Origin: Patescibacteria group bacterium
GTDB taxonomy: Bacteria; Patescibacteriota; Patescibacteriia; UBA2591; UBA6264
Length of the DNA: 7,008 nucleotides
Direction: 5' to 3'
Assembly (NCBI GenBank): GCA_018896315.1
Contig: JAHIMV010000001.1
Coordinates: 1-7,008 of the forward strand
The notes below the pieces were generated by a model. It was not told the origin of the DNA and made no database searches. It saw nothing but the letters and a program-made list of their open reading frames with translations. Below, one piece after another: positions 1-5,873 of the stretch. Positions within the stretch are counted from its first letter, which is position 1. The number at the start of each line of letters is the position of its first letter. Made by a program: the position numbers and the translations under genes.

Positions 1-28
1 GATATAATATCTATCTTGTTTAATTTTG

Positions 29-1192
29 TTAATCAATTGCTTGAACATAAATTTTTTCAATCTCTTTAACAATTTGAGGCCAATAATATTTTTCCTGAAC
101 CAATATTAAACTACGTTGGCCAAACTCTCTTAATCTTTGTTTATCTTTAAAAATATAATGTATTTTCTCTGCTAAATCATCAAGATTGTTAACCTTAACA
201 ATCAACCCATTGCTCTCCACTAAAGTTCTTGGACCTGGCAAATCAGAAACAATAATTGGCTTGGCGCAAGCCATAGCCTCTAAAGAAACCAAACCAAAAG
301 CTTCAGAACGAGTCAGAGAAGGAAAAGCAAAAACATCTGCTAAATTATAATAATCTGGCAATTCATTGTCCCCTATTTTCCCGGCAAAAACCACTTTGTT
401 TTCAATGTTTAATTCCTTAACTAATTTTTCATAATCTAATCTTAAATCACCATCACCAACAATTAATAATTTTAAATCAGGCATTTTATTCTTCAGCTTA
501 TCAATGGCCTGAATCAATAAATTAACTCCTTTAAAATAATGAGCTTTATCTAAACCTCCGACAAATAAAACAACCTGACTATTTTCCAGTCCATGTTTAC
601 TTAATAATGAAGTCCTTTTAGCTTTGGGGTAAAAACAAACCTGATCAACCCCAAAAAAACTAATAATAAATTTCTCCTTATCTTTTAACCAATATTTTTT
701 AATGTTTGAATGTTTTAAATAATCAAAAGAAGAAATCAAAATCTTATCTGCCTTTTTAAAAAATAAAGGATTAAATAAAAAAGAGATTAATTTAAAAATC
801 AAACCTCTTATTCCAGGAGCAATCGGATCCATATGATATTGAACAATTAACTTGGCTCGGGGACTGTCCCGGAATGGGGACTGTCCCCAAAGACAATACC
901 ATAAAAGAAAAACCTCTGCTCCGCCAAAAAACGGCCAATGAAGATGAATAACATCAAAATCTTTCAAACCTTTAGTAATCCCTGGAACAAAAGCGGCATT
1001 GCCGTATTTAAACAATGGCTTAACATGTTTTACTTTAAAACCATGCTCTTGTCTGTCATTTTTTATGTCTCCAGGAACAAAAACACATACTTGATGGCCT
1101 AATTTTGCCAATTCTTTAACCTGAGCTAAACAAACATTGCCCATTCCCCCTTTATAAGGCGGAAAAGTTGAAATCAGATGCACTATTTTCAT
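29..1192 (-). CDS. Glycosyltransferase family 4 (GT-B fold)
   Basis: This 387-residue protein is a retaining GT-B glycosyltransferase of family 4, expected to move a sugar from a nucleotide-sugar donor to a surface glycan or lipid at the inner face of the membrane. The N-terminal Rossmann half opens with MKIVHLISTFPP and a GGMGN loop at residues 16-20. The C-terminal donor-binding half shows VLFVGGLD (208-215), a VGDGDL stretch (245-250) and the EX7E signature (E297 and E305 in SEAFGLVSLEA). It ends with the usual C-terminal helix, and its length is normal for the family. The ATG start matches the conserved N-terminus, but no Shine-Dalgarno site precedes it, only AGG about 14 nt upstream. Residues 102-112 (WGQSPFRDSPR) are encoded by a GC-rich palindromic repeat and look like an in-frame insertion between the conserved FLLWY and AKLIVQYHMD segments. 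It is divergent from the HIT gene. Donor and acceptor cannot be read from the sequence. Confidence 0.93.
   Translation of the reverse strand: MKIVHLISTFPPYKGGMGNVCLAQVKELAKLGHQVCVFVPGDIKNDRQEHGFKVKHVKPLFKYGNAAFVPGITKGLKDFDVIHLHWPFFGGAEVFLLWYCLWGQSPFRDSPRAKLIVQYHMDPIAPGIRGLIFKLISFLFNPLFFKKADKILISSFDYLKHSNIKKYWLKDKEKFIISFFGVDQVCFYPKAKRTSLLSKHGLENSQVVLFVGGLDKAHYFKGVNLLIQAIDKLKNKMPDLKLLIVGDGDLRLDYEKLVKELNIENKVVFAGKIGDNELPDYYNLADVFAFPSLTRSEAFGLVSLEAMACAKPIIVSDLPGPRTLVESNGLIVKVNNLDDLAEKIHYIFKDKQRLREFGQRSLILVQEKYYWPQIVKEIEKIYVQAID
857..889. repeat. Paired GGGGACTGTCCCC palindromes inside a glycosyltransferase gene
   Basis: Two copies of the palindrome lie 17 bp apart: GGGGACTGTCCC at 859-870 (last base of the right arm mismatched) and a perfect GGGGACTGTCCCC at 876-888, separated by GGAAT. 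Each copy is a 6-bp inverted repeat around a central T. The GC content contrasts sharply with the surrounding AT-rich gene. The block is translated in frame as glycosyltransferase residues 102-112. GGGGAC/GTCCCC palindromes of this kind are, as I recall, dispersed repeats in many environmental genomes and may be moved in trans by REP-associated Y1 transposases. That link is inference, and no transposase is present here. Confidence 0.75.
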
Positions 1193-1280
1193 ACTATAAT
1201 TTTACCTAAATCTGATATAAAAACAAGACAAAACCATATTTTTCTGCTATTATTTTAATATAATTATCTAACTTAAAAAT
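1193..1280. promoter_or_regulatory. Divergent intergenic promoter region
   Basis: These 88 bp separate the start codons of the minus-strand glycosyltransferase and the plus-strand HIT gene, so promoters for both must lie here or inside the neighbouring genes. On the plus strand a perfect TATAAT at 1259-1264 is placed as a -10 box for the HIT gene. It predicts a start near 1271 and a leader of about 10 nt, too short for a Shine-Dalgarno site, and none is present. No convincing -35 box lies 16-18 bp upstream. No clear minus-strand promoter could be assigned. The AT richness makes chance TATAAT matches likely. Confidence 0.35.
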
Positions 1281-1727
1281 ATGTCAGACTGTATTTTTTG
1301 CAAAATTATCGCTGGAGAAATTCCTTCAGCCAAAGTTTGGGAAAATGAGGACTTCTTAGCTATTTTAGACCTCTGCCCCAACACCAAGGGAATGACATTG
1401 GTTATGCCCAAAGCTCATTATGATTCTTATGCTTTTAACATGCCAGATGACGTTTATAAAAAATTTCTTTTAGCTGGAAAAGAAGTGGCTAAATTATTAG
1501 ACAGAAAACTAAAAACTATAAGAACAGCTATGGTCATGGAAGGAATGGGTATTAATCACGCTCATCTTAAACTTTATCCCTTACATGGTTTAGAACAGGA
1601 ATTCAAAGACATGGAAATAAGAAAAGATATCTTTTTTGAAAAATACCCTGGCTACACTACTACTAAATTAGGACCACAAGCTGATCCGGAGGAATTAAAA
1701 AAATTGGCTGAACAAATCAAAAACTAA
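1281..1727 (+). CDS. HIT-family (histidine triad) protein with an altered third histidine
   Basis: This 148-residue protein belongs to the HIT superfamily of small cytosolic nucleotide hydrolases and transferases (HINT, Fhit, Ap4A-hydrolase relatives). The N-terminus CIFCKIIAGEIP supplies the CxxC pair (C4, C7). Together with H46 in the MPKAH segment and H93 this would complete the zinc site seen in many bacterial HIT proteins. The active-site motif reads NHAHLKLYPLHG (92-103). H93 and the expected nucleophile H95 are present, but the third histidine of HxHxH is lysine (K97). Nucleotidylated-His chemistry may survive while leaving-group handling changes, so the substrate is uncertain. The ATG start gives the standard N-terminus and has no Shine-Dalgarno site. 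It is the only plus-strand gene, a monocistron bounded by its own TATAAT upstream and a terminator hairpin directly after the stop. Confidence 0.93.
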   Translation: MSDCIFCKIIAGEIPSAKVWENEDFLAILDLCPNTKGMTLVMPKAHYDSYAFNMPDDVYKKFLLAGKEVAKLLDRKLKTIRTAMVMEGMGINHAHLKLYPLHGLEQEFKDMEIRKDIFFEKYPGYTTTKLGPQADPEELKKLAEQIKN

Positions 1728-1759
1728 AAGTTTAGAGGCCGAGCTACTAAACTTTTTTT
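1726..1759 (+). terminator. Rho-independent terminator of the HIT gene
   Basis: The arms AAAAGTTTAG (1726-1735) and CTAAACTTTT (1747-1756) pair for 10 bp and begin within the TAA stop codon. Inside, AGG and CTA could extend the stem with one A·A mismatch and a G·T wobble down to a CCGAG loop (1739-1743). Seven Ts (1753-1759) follow the C of the right arm, giving a good U-tract on the plus strand. The opposite strand also ends in a T-rich run, so some bidirectional function is possible. Confidence 0.8.
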
Positions 1760-1763
1760 CCAC

Positions 1764-1795
1764 AAAAGTTTGGGAACCGAGTTCCCAAACTTTTT
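1764..1795. terminator. Bidirectional terminator between converging genes
   Basis: A perfect 13-bp stem pairs AAAAGTTTGGGAA (1764-1776) with TTCCCAAACTTTT (1782-1794) around the loop CCGAG (1777-1781). Five Ts (1791-1795) close the plus-strand reading and four Us close the minus-strand reading. The right arm overlaps the stop codon of the minus-strand glycosyltransferase at 1794-1796, so the hairpin would end the kinase-acdB-acdA-glycosyltransferase transcript and back up the HIT terminator. Confidence 0.85.
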
Positions 1796-2873
1796 ACCAA
1801 ATAATAATTTTTTTAATCAATTGCCAATACGCTCCTAAAACAGGATTAACAATATATTGCAACAAAGGATGAGTAAACCCGGCAAATTTAAATCTTGGTT
1901 CTAAGTATTTAACTAATTCTTTATCAGTAATTTTTCTTGTTTTTTGAATTTTTCTTCTTTTAATCAAGGTTTTGGGAATCTGCAATAAAATACTAAAATA
2001 GGATTTTATTTTTAATAAAAACCAGCCCGAAAACAAACTATAGGCCAAAATGCCTAATTCCATAAACAACCAGGCTGGAAAAATTATAATCAACGTAGGA
2101 ATTTTATAAAACTTTAATAAGGTTAGCAATCTGTTTCTTTCAGACCAATACCAGCGATGTTTAGGTATCCCTTCTGTATATTTATGATAAATCTTCGCTT
2201 CAGGCACTAATTTAATATCATAATTTAAAAACCGCGCCCTTAAGCAAAGGTCTAAATCTTCATGATATAGAAACAAATCTTTGTCTAAAAAACCGACTTT
2301 TTTTAACGACTTAACAGTAATAAACATAGCTGCCCCAGACGCATAGGTTATGTCAGGTAATTGGGTAATTGGGTAATTAGGTAATTGGGATATAGGTTTC
2401 TTGTAATTGCCGCTATAGCCAAAACCTAAATAATGAATCTTGTCTCCAGCTGTTTGAATTTTATCTTTTTCAGGCCTGTCCGCCCCTTTTTTGGCGGGCC
2501 AGCAAAGAATCAATGGCTGAACCGCAAAAACATTTTTCTGATTTTCAATCCCCTTGACCAAATTCTCCAAACAATCTGACTGGCAAACAGTATCTTGGTT
2601 TAAAAGAAAAATATAATCTGGTTTGTTTTGTAAAGCCACTTCTATTCCCTGATTATTTGCCTGGGCAAAACCGTTATTTTTTTCATTGGCAATCAAATCA
2701 ACCTGGGGATATTTTTCCTTAACATATTTAACTGAATCGTCTTGCGAAGCATTATCAACCACAATAATTTCTTTGGGTAATAAGGTTTGCTTGGCTAAAC
2801 TATTAAAACAATCGGGAACATATTCCCGACCATTATAAACAACAATAACAATAGCGATTTTAGGCTCTTTCAT
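1794..2873 (-). CDS. Glycosyltransferase family 2, membrane-associated (rhamnosyltransferase-like)
   Basis: This 359-residue GT-A enzyme is likely to transfer a sugar onto a surface polysaccharide or lipid-linked glycan at the inner membrane face. Visible motifs are IVVYNG (10-15), VVDNASQDDS (38-47), NNGFAQANNQG (66-76), the DXD-equivalent NQDT (92-95), the acceptor-side ASGAAMF (178-184) and HEDLDLCLR (204-212). A hydrophobic segment around residues 257-287 should anchor it to the membrane, followed by a basic tail. The layout matches the WbbL-like rhamnosyltransferase group, but sugar specificity is not readable. Two stretches look inserted: residues 125-134 (WPAKKGADRP, GC-rich palindrome) and 163-173 (QLPNYPITQLP, 8-bp tandem repeat). 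It is the last gene of the operon, starting 4 bp after acdA with no Shine-Dalgarno site, so translational coupling is likely. It ends in a bidirectional terminator. Confidence 0.92.
   Translation of the reverse strand: MKEPKIAIVIVVYNGREYVPDCFNSLAKQTLLPKEIIVVDNASQDDSVKYVKEKYPQVDLIANEKNNGFAQANNQGIEVALQNKPDYIFLLNQDTVCQSDCLENLVKGIENQKNVFAVQPLILCWPAKKGADRPEKDKIQTAGDKIHYLGFGYSGNYKKPISQLPNYPITQLPDITYASGAAMFITVKSLKKVGFLDKDLFLYHEDLDLCLRARFLNYDIKLVPEAKIYHKYTEGIPKHRWYWSERNRLLTLLKFYKIPTLIIIFPAWLFMELGILAYSLFSGWFLLKIKSYFSILLQIPKTLIKRRKIQKTRKITDKELVKYLEPRFKFAGFTHPLLQYIVNPVLGAYWQLIKKIIIW
2356..2387. repeat. Four-unit 8-bp tandem repeat inside the family-2 glycosyltransferase gene
   Basis: Four head-to-tail copies of GGTAATTG occur at 2356-2363, 2364-2371, 2372-2379 (last base A) and 2380-2387. 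A degenerate fifth unit GGATATAG follows. Read on the coding strand the array gives QLPNYPITQLP, with an 8-residue period because three units make 24 nt. The period is not a multiple of three, so gain or loss of one unit would shift the frame. Confidence 0.85.
2472..2501. repeat. Degenerate GC-rich palindrome inside the family-2 glycosyltransferase gene
   Basis: GTCCGCC (2478-2484) can pair with GGCGGGC (2493-2499) over 7 positions including one G·T, with the loop CCTTTTTT. On the coding strand the block encodes WPAKKGADRP (residues 125-134). The flanking protein reads naturally as LILCWP joined to EKDKIQTAGDKIHYLG, so about 8 extra codons appear to have been added in frame. The repeat is shorter and less perfect than the one in acdB, so its assignment as a mobile repeat is weaker. 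Confidence 0.5.
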
Positions 2874-2877
2874 AATA

Positions 2878-4242
2878 TTACGATAACGTTTTCATGGCCA
2901 AAGCCGCTTTTTTTAAATCATTGTAATTAGGCACTCGAGCGTTTTCTAATAAATCAATAGCGGTTTGAGAAAACCGGCCCCCCATATAAACGCAAACGAT
3001 TGGTTTATGAGGATATTTTTTTCTAGCCCTAATCACCACTTTGGCGTCTTCTTCTGACTCAGTATTTGACTGCAATGTTTGAATAACAATTAATCCACCA
3101 ATATATTTTTCTGAAAGCAAAATATCAATAGCTATTTCATATCTTTTTGCTAAAGCATCGCCAACAATGTCCAAAGGATTTCTCCTTGAATAAGCCGGAT
3201 GCATTTTTCCTGACCTGTCTAGCTTTTTTAAAGTAGATTCTTTTAAATCAACCAAAGGAACATTTAATTCTGAACAGTGATCCGCACATAAAACACCACA
3301 ACCTCCGCCATTAGTAATAATGCCAACCCCGCCTTTTAACTTGGGCAAATTAGCCAAAGCCTTGGCATTGTCAAATAATTCTTCAACCGTATCGGCAATT
3401 AAAACATTGCTTTGTTTAAAAGCGGCTTTGTAAATATCATAGTTTCCAGCCAAACTTCCAGTATGGGAACTAATGGCTTTAATCCCCTGTTTGCTCCGGC
3501 CTGCTTTTAATGCAATCATTGGTTTTTTTACTTTCTTAGCAACATCCATAAACCTTTTTCCATTGCTTATTCCTTCAATATATAAGGCAATTACTTTGGT
3601 ATTTTTGTCTTGATCAAAATATTCTAAAAAGTCAGCCACGTCCAGCATTAATTTATTGCCATAACTGACAATAGCGCTAAACCCATATCTGTTTTCAATA
3701 GACCAGTCAATAATTGAATCAGCCAACGCTCCTGACTGGGAGATAAAAGCAATATCTCCTTTGGGCGGCATAGCCGGGGCAAAACTGGCATTCATATTAT
3801 TAACCGGCCTGATAATCCCTAAACAATTAGGGCCTAAAGTGGGAATATTAGCCTTTTTCAAAACATGAGCTATCTGGTTCTGTAATTTTCTTCCCTGAGC
3901 ATTAAATTCAGCAAAGCCGGCGGAAATAATAATAACGGCTTTAACTCCTTTTTTAACACACTGATTAACAATATCTAAAACAAGATTGGCCCGGACAACA
4001 ATAATAGCCAAATCAACATTTTGTTTAATATCTAAAATACTCTGATAACATTTTAAATTAAGAATCTTGTCTGCATTTGGATTAACAGGAAAAATCTTTC
4101 CTGAAAAAGGCTGGCAATATTCAGAAGGATAAACACACCCCGTAACCAAATTTTTTAAAATACCATGACCAACAGCCTTCTCATTTCGAGAAGCGCCAAT
4201 GACGGCAATATTCTTAGGATTAAATAGTTTTTCTAAATTCAT
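2878..4242 (-). CDS. acdA: Acetate-CoA ligase (ADP-forming), alpha subunit
   Basis: This 454-residue cytosolic protein is the CoA-binding and ligase subunit of ADP-forming acetyl-CoA synthetase (EC 6.2.1.13), which makes ATP from acetyl-CoA, ADP and phosphate and releases acetate. An N-terminal CoA-binding Rossmann domain opens with FNPKNIAVIGAS (7-18) and continues through FPVNPNA (51-57). The succinyl-CoA-synthetase-like domains follow, with LGPNCLGI (136-143) and ISQSGALA (167-174). The expected phosphohistidine is H260 in SSHTGSLAG, and the glutamate of YIEG (E223) fits the residue that stabilises it in the archaeal enzyme. The length equals the stand-alone archaeal alpha subunit rather than the roughly 700-residue fused form. 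The start overlaps the acdB stop as ATGA. A good Shine-Dalgarno site (GAGGG, about 8 nt upstream) lies inside acdB. Other acyl-CoAs could be substrates. Confidence 0.92.
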   Translation of the reverse strand: MNLEKLFNPKNIAVIGASRNEKAVGHGILKNLVTGCVYPSEYCQPFSGKIFPVNPNADKILNLKCYQSILDIKQNVDLAIIVVRANLVLDIVNQCVKKGVKAVIIISAGFAEFNAQGRKLQNQIAHVLKKANIPTLGPNCLGIIRPVNNMNASFAPAMPPKGDIAFISQSGALADSIIDWSIENRYGFSAIVSYGNKLMLDVADFLEYFDQDKNTKVIALYIEGISNGKRFMDVAKKVKKPMIALKAGRSKQGIKAISSHTGSLAGNYDIYKAAFKQSNVLIADTVEELFDNAKALANLPKLKGGVGIITNGGGCGVLCADHCSELNVPLVDLKESTLKKLDRSGKMHPAYSRRNPLDIVGDALAKRYEIAIDILLSEKYIGGLIVIQTLQSNTESEEDAKVVIRARKKYPHKPIVCVYMGGRFSQTAIDLLENARVPNYNDLKKAALAMKTLS

Positions 4243-4871
4243 TGCATCACCCTCACGTCAACAACAAAGGCTTCTTTACTGCTAACCATTACTGGATTTA
4301 AATCAATCTCTTCTACTTTTTCTTTTAATGAAAGCTCTGACAGCTTAACAATAATATCAGCCAAAGAATTAATGTTGACTGATTGCTTTCCTCGCAAACC
4401 GGTTAGCACTTTATAGGATTTAATTTCTTTAATCATTTCCAAAGCGTCTTTTTTACTAACCGGACAAATCCTAAAGCTAACATCTTTAATCACTTCTACA
4501 AAAATACCCCCAAGGCCAAACATAATTACAGGGCCAAATTGAGGGTCTTTTTTCATACCAATAATAACTTCTTGCTTTTGGCTGACCATCGGCTGCATCA
4601 GCACGTTCCTTCCGCCAGAGGCGGATCCGCCTTCGGCGGATATCTTTTTCAATCTTTTAAAAGCCTTGATCGCCTCATCTTTATTTCTTAAATCTAAAAC
4701 AACGCCGCCCTTGTCAGTTTTATGAACAATCTTTTCGGAAAATACTTTTAAAACAATGGGATATTTTACCCCATCTAAATCCTTTTCTGTTTTAATAGCC
4801 TTAAATTCAACAAACTTAATCTTATATTTCTTTAGCAAAGCTAAACTTTTTTCAAAATTTAATTGCTGCAT
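4239..4871 (-). CDS. acdB: Acetate-CoA ligase (ADP-forming), beta subunit (ATP-grasp)
   Basis: This 210-residue ATP-grasp protein is the nucleotide-binding partner of the alpha subunit encoded directly downstream. In this enzyme class it passes phosphate from the alpha-subunit phosphohistidine to ADP. Recognisable segments are YPIVLKVFSEKIVHKTDKGGV (37-57), where H50 sits at the position of the histidine implicated in phosphoryl shuttling in archaeal homologues. They also include FGPVIMFGLGGIFVEV (112-127) and EEIDLNPVMV (187-196), with acidic residues expected to coordinate Mg-ATP. The size is normal for a separate beta subunit. Residues 78-87 (SAEGGSASGG) are encoded exactly by a 30-bp palindromic repeat and replace or extend a surface loop before the VLMQPMV strand. 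The start is 7 bp after the kinase stop, with AAGG unusually close to the ATG (2 nt). The TGA stop overlaps the acdA start. Confidence 0.92.
   Translation of the reverse strand: MQQLNFEKSLALLKKYKIKFVEFKAIKTEKDLDGVKYPIVLKVFSEKIVHKTDKGGVVLDLRNKDEAIKAFKRLKKISAEGGSASGGRNVLMQPMVSQKQEVIIGMKKDPQFGPVIMFGLGGIFVEVIKDVSFRICPVSKKDALEMIKEIKSYKVLTGLRGKQSVNINSLADIIVKLSELSLKEKVEEIDLNPVMVSSKEAFVVDVRVMQ
4611..4640. repeat. Double TCCGCC/GGCGGA palindrome inside acdB
   Basis: The block reads TCCGCC-AGA-GGCGGA followed immediately by TCCGCC-TTC-GGCGGA: two 15-bp hairpins with 6-bp stems and 3-nt loops, at 4611-4625 and 4626-4640. The arms of one copy can also pair with those of the other. It is 30 bp, exactly ten codons in frame (acdB residues 78-87), with a GC content far above the gene around it. 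I recall this palindrome as a frequent dispersed repeat in Parcubacteria-type genomes. That is memory, not a search. Confidence 0.85.
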
Positions 4872-4878
4872 AGCCTTT

Positions 4879-5865
4879 TTATTTAGCTCTTAAACTTATT
4901 TGCTTTTTACTTAAAAGCCCTTTTTGCGCTCCTATTTGGTCAATAACTGATGCGCTGTTAAACACCCCCCATTTTAAAGCTCTTTGGATATTTTCCGGCT
5001 GATAAAACAGACTTGCCACAAAAGCAGCGGAAAAAGAATCTCCTGCCCCAGTGGCGTTAATAACCTTTGATGGAGCCGGTTTTTGGTAATAAACTTTTTT
5101 TTCGTCATAAGCATAAACTCCTTTTTTACCTACAGTAATAGCGACAATGTTCGGCCCCATTTCACTTATTTCTTTTAATAAATATCTAATGTTTAAATTT
5201 TTTGATTTCTTCTTTGACAAAACTAATTCCCTAGCCTCGTCTTCATTTAAAATTAAAATATTGGTCTGCTTTAAATTCTTGCTTAACTTTTTATACCCGG
5301 CTTTTAACTGAACATTAGAGGGGTTCCATGCAATTTTAACTCCTTTTTTAGCAAAAGAAAAAGCCTTGTCTAACACAATGGGCCAATTTGATGAACTGAC
5401 TGAAGAAACATAAAACCATTTAATATTTTTTAAATCAGAGGCTTTGGCTTTAAAAATTAAAGAATCATTGGTCCCGCGGTAGGCAAAAATAGAATGGGCT
5501 CTTTTTATTTGTCTTAAACCAAGAATAAAAGAAAAACCAGTGCTTTTCTTTTTATCAACCTGCATTAAATGGGTATCAATTTTATTATTTTTAAATCCTT
5601 TGATTAATTGATCGCCTTCTCTGTCCTGGCCAACCCGGCCCATAATCGCTGTTTTTAATCCTAATTTGGAAAATCCCACTGCCGTGTTGCTGGCTCCCCC
5701 GCCCGGTTCAAAATAGACTTTTTTGACATAAATCTTGGCTCCTAATTCAAAGCCTATTAATCTTTGACGCAAAGGATCTTTAGAATTATCAATTACCAAA
5801 CCTTCTGTGGTTAAAAAAATAATATCTCTCATTATCCCGCCAATTGTTAAAATGTCATATGCCAT
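4879..5865 (-). CDS. PfkB/ribokinase-family carbohydrate or nucleoside kinase
   Basis: This 328-residue cytosolic kinase of the PfkB family phosphorylates a sugar or nucleoside hydroxyl with ATP. The N-terminal glycine motif GGGASNTAVGFSKLG (55-69) and GRVGQDREGD (76-85) are the first family signature. NPS (181-183) and NEDEA (207-211) follow. The second signature NATGAGDSFSAAF (270-282) carries the catalytic base D276 and the GAGD anion hole. The length is standard. The substrate is not clear: the sequence is not obviously a ribokinase, fructokinase or adenosine kinase. It is the first gene of a tight operon with acdB, acdA and a glycosyltransferase, so it may share expression with acetate-forming energy metabolism. 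No Shine-Dalgarno site precedes the ATG, which sits within a GGCATAT direct repeat at the edge of the intergenic palindrome. The next in-frame ATG is codon 12, inside the conserved first strand, so the upstream start is preferred. Confidence 0.9.
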   Translation of the reverse strand: MAYDILTIGGIMRDIIFLTTEGLVIDNSKDPLRQRLIGFELGAKIYVKKVYFEPGGGASNTAVGFSKLGLKTAIMGRVGQDREGDQLIKGFKNNKIDTHLMQVDKKKSTGFSFILGLRQIKRAHSIFAYRGTNDSLIFKAKASDLKNIKWFYVSSVSSSNWPIVLDKAFSFAKKGVKIAWNPSNVQLKAGYKKLSKNLKQTNILILNEDEARELVLSKKKSKNLNIRYLLKEISEMGPNIVAITVGKKGVYAYDEKKVYYQKPAPSKVINATGAGDSFSAAFVASLFYQPENIQRALKWGVFNSASVIDQIGAQKGLLSKKQISLRAK

Positions 5866-5870
5866 ATGCC
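5857..5870 (-). repeat. GGCATAT direct repeat spanning the kinase start codon
   Basis: On the coding strand two adjacent GGCATAT units (5870-5864 and 5863-5857) are followed by GAC. The first unit plus the first G of the second create the kinase ATG (5865-5863). The second unit creates an overlapping out-of-frame ATG that stops after three codons (ATG ACA TTT TAA). With only two units this could be chance. Confidence 0.6.
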
Positions 5871-5873
5871 AAA

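Noticed and set aside
1..28. A further gene or terminator after the family-4 glycosyltransferase.
   Set aside because: Only 28 AT-rich bases are available, with no hairpin or start signal that can be supported.
859..888. The GGGGACTGTCCCC pair as a transcription-factor operator.
   Set aside because: It lies more than 300 bp inside a gene, away from any start. A dispersed repeat is the simpler reading.
4239..4241. Possible UGA recoding to glycine, as in Gracilibacteria and Absconditabacteria.
   Set aside because: The TGA here ends AcdB at its expected length and overlaps the acdA start as ATGA, and no gene in the window needs an internal TGA.
4611..4640. Short repeated palindromes as the beginning of a CRISPR array.
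   Set aside because: There are only two abutting units with no spacers, inside an intact coding frame, and no cas genes nearby.
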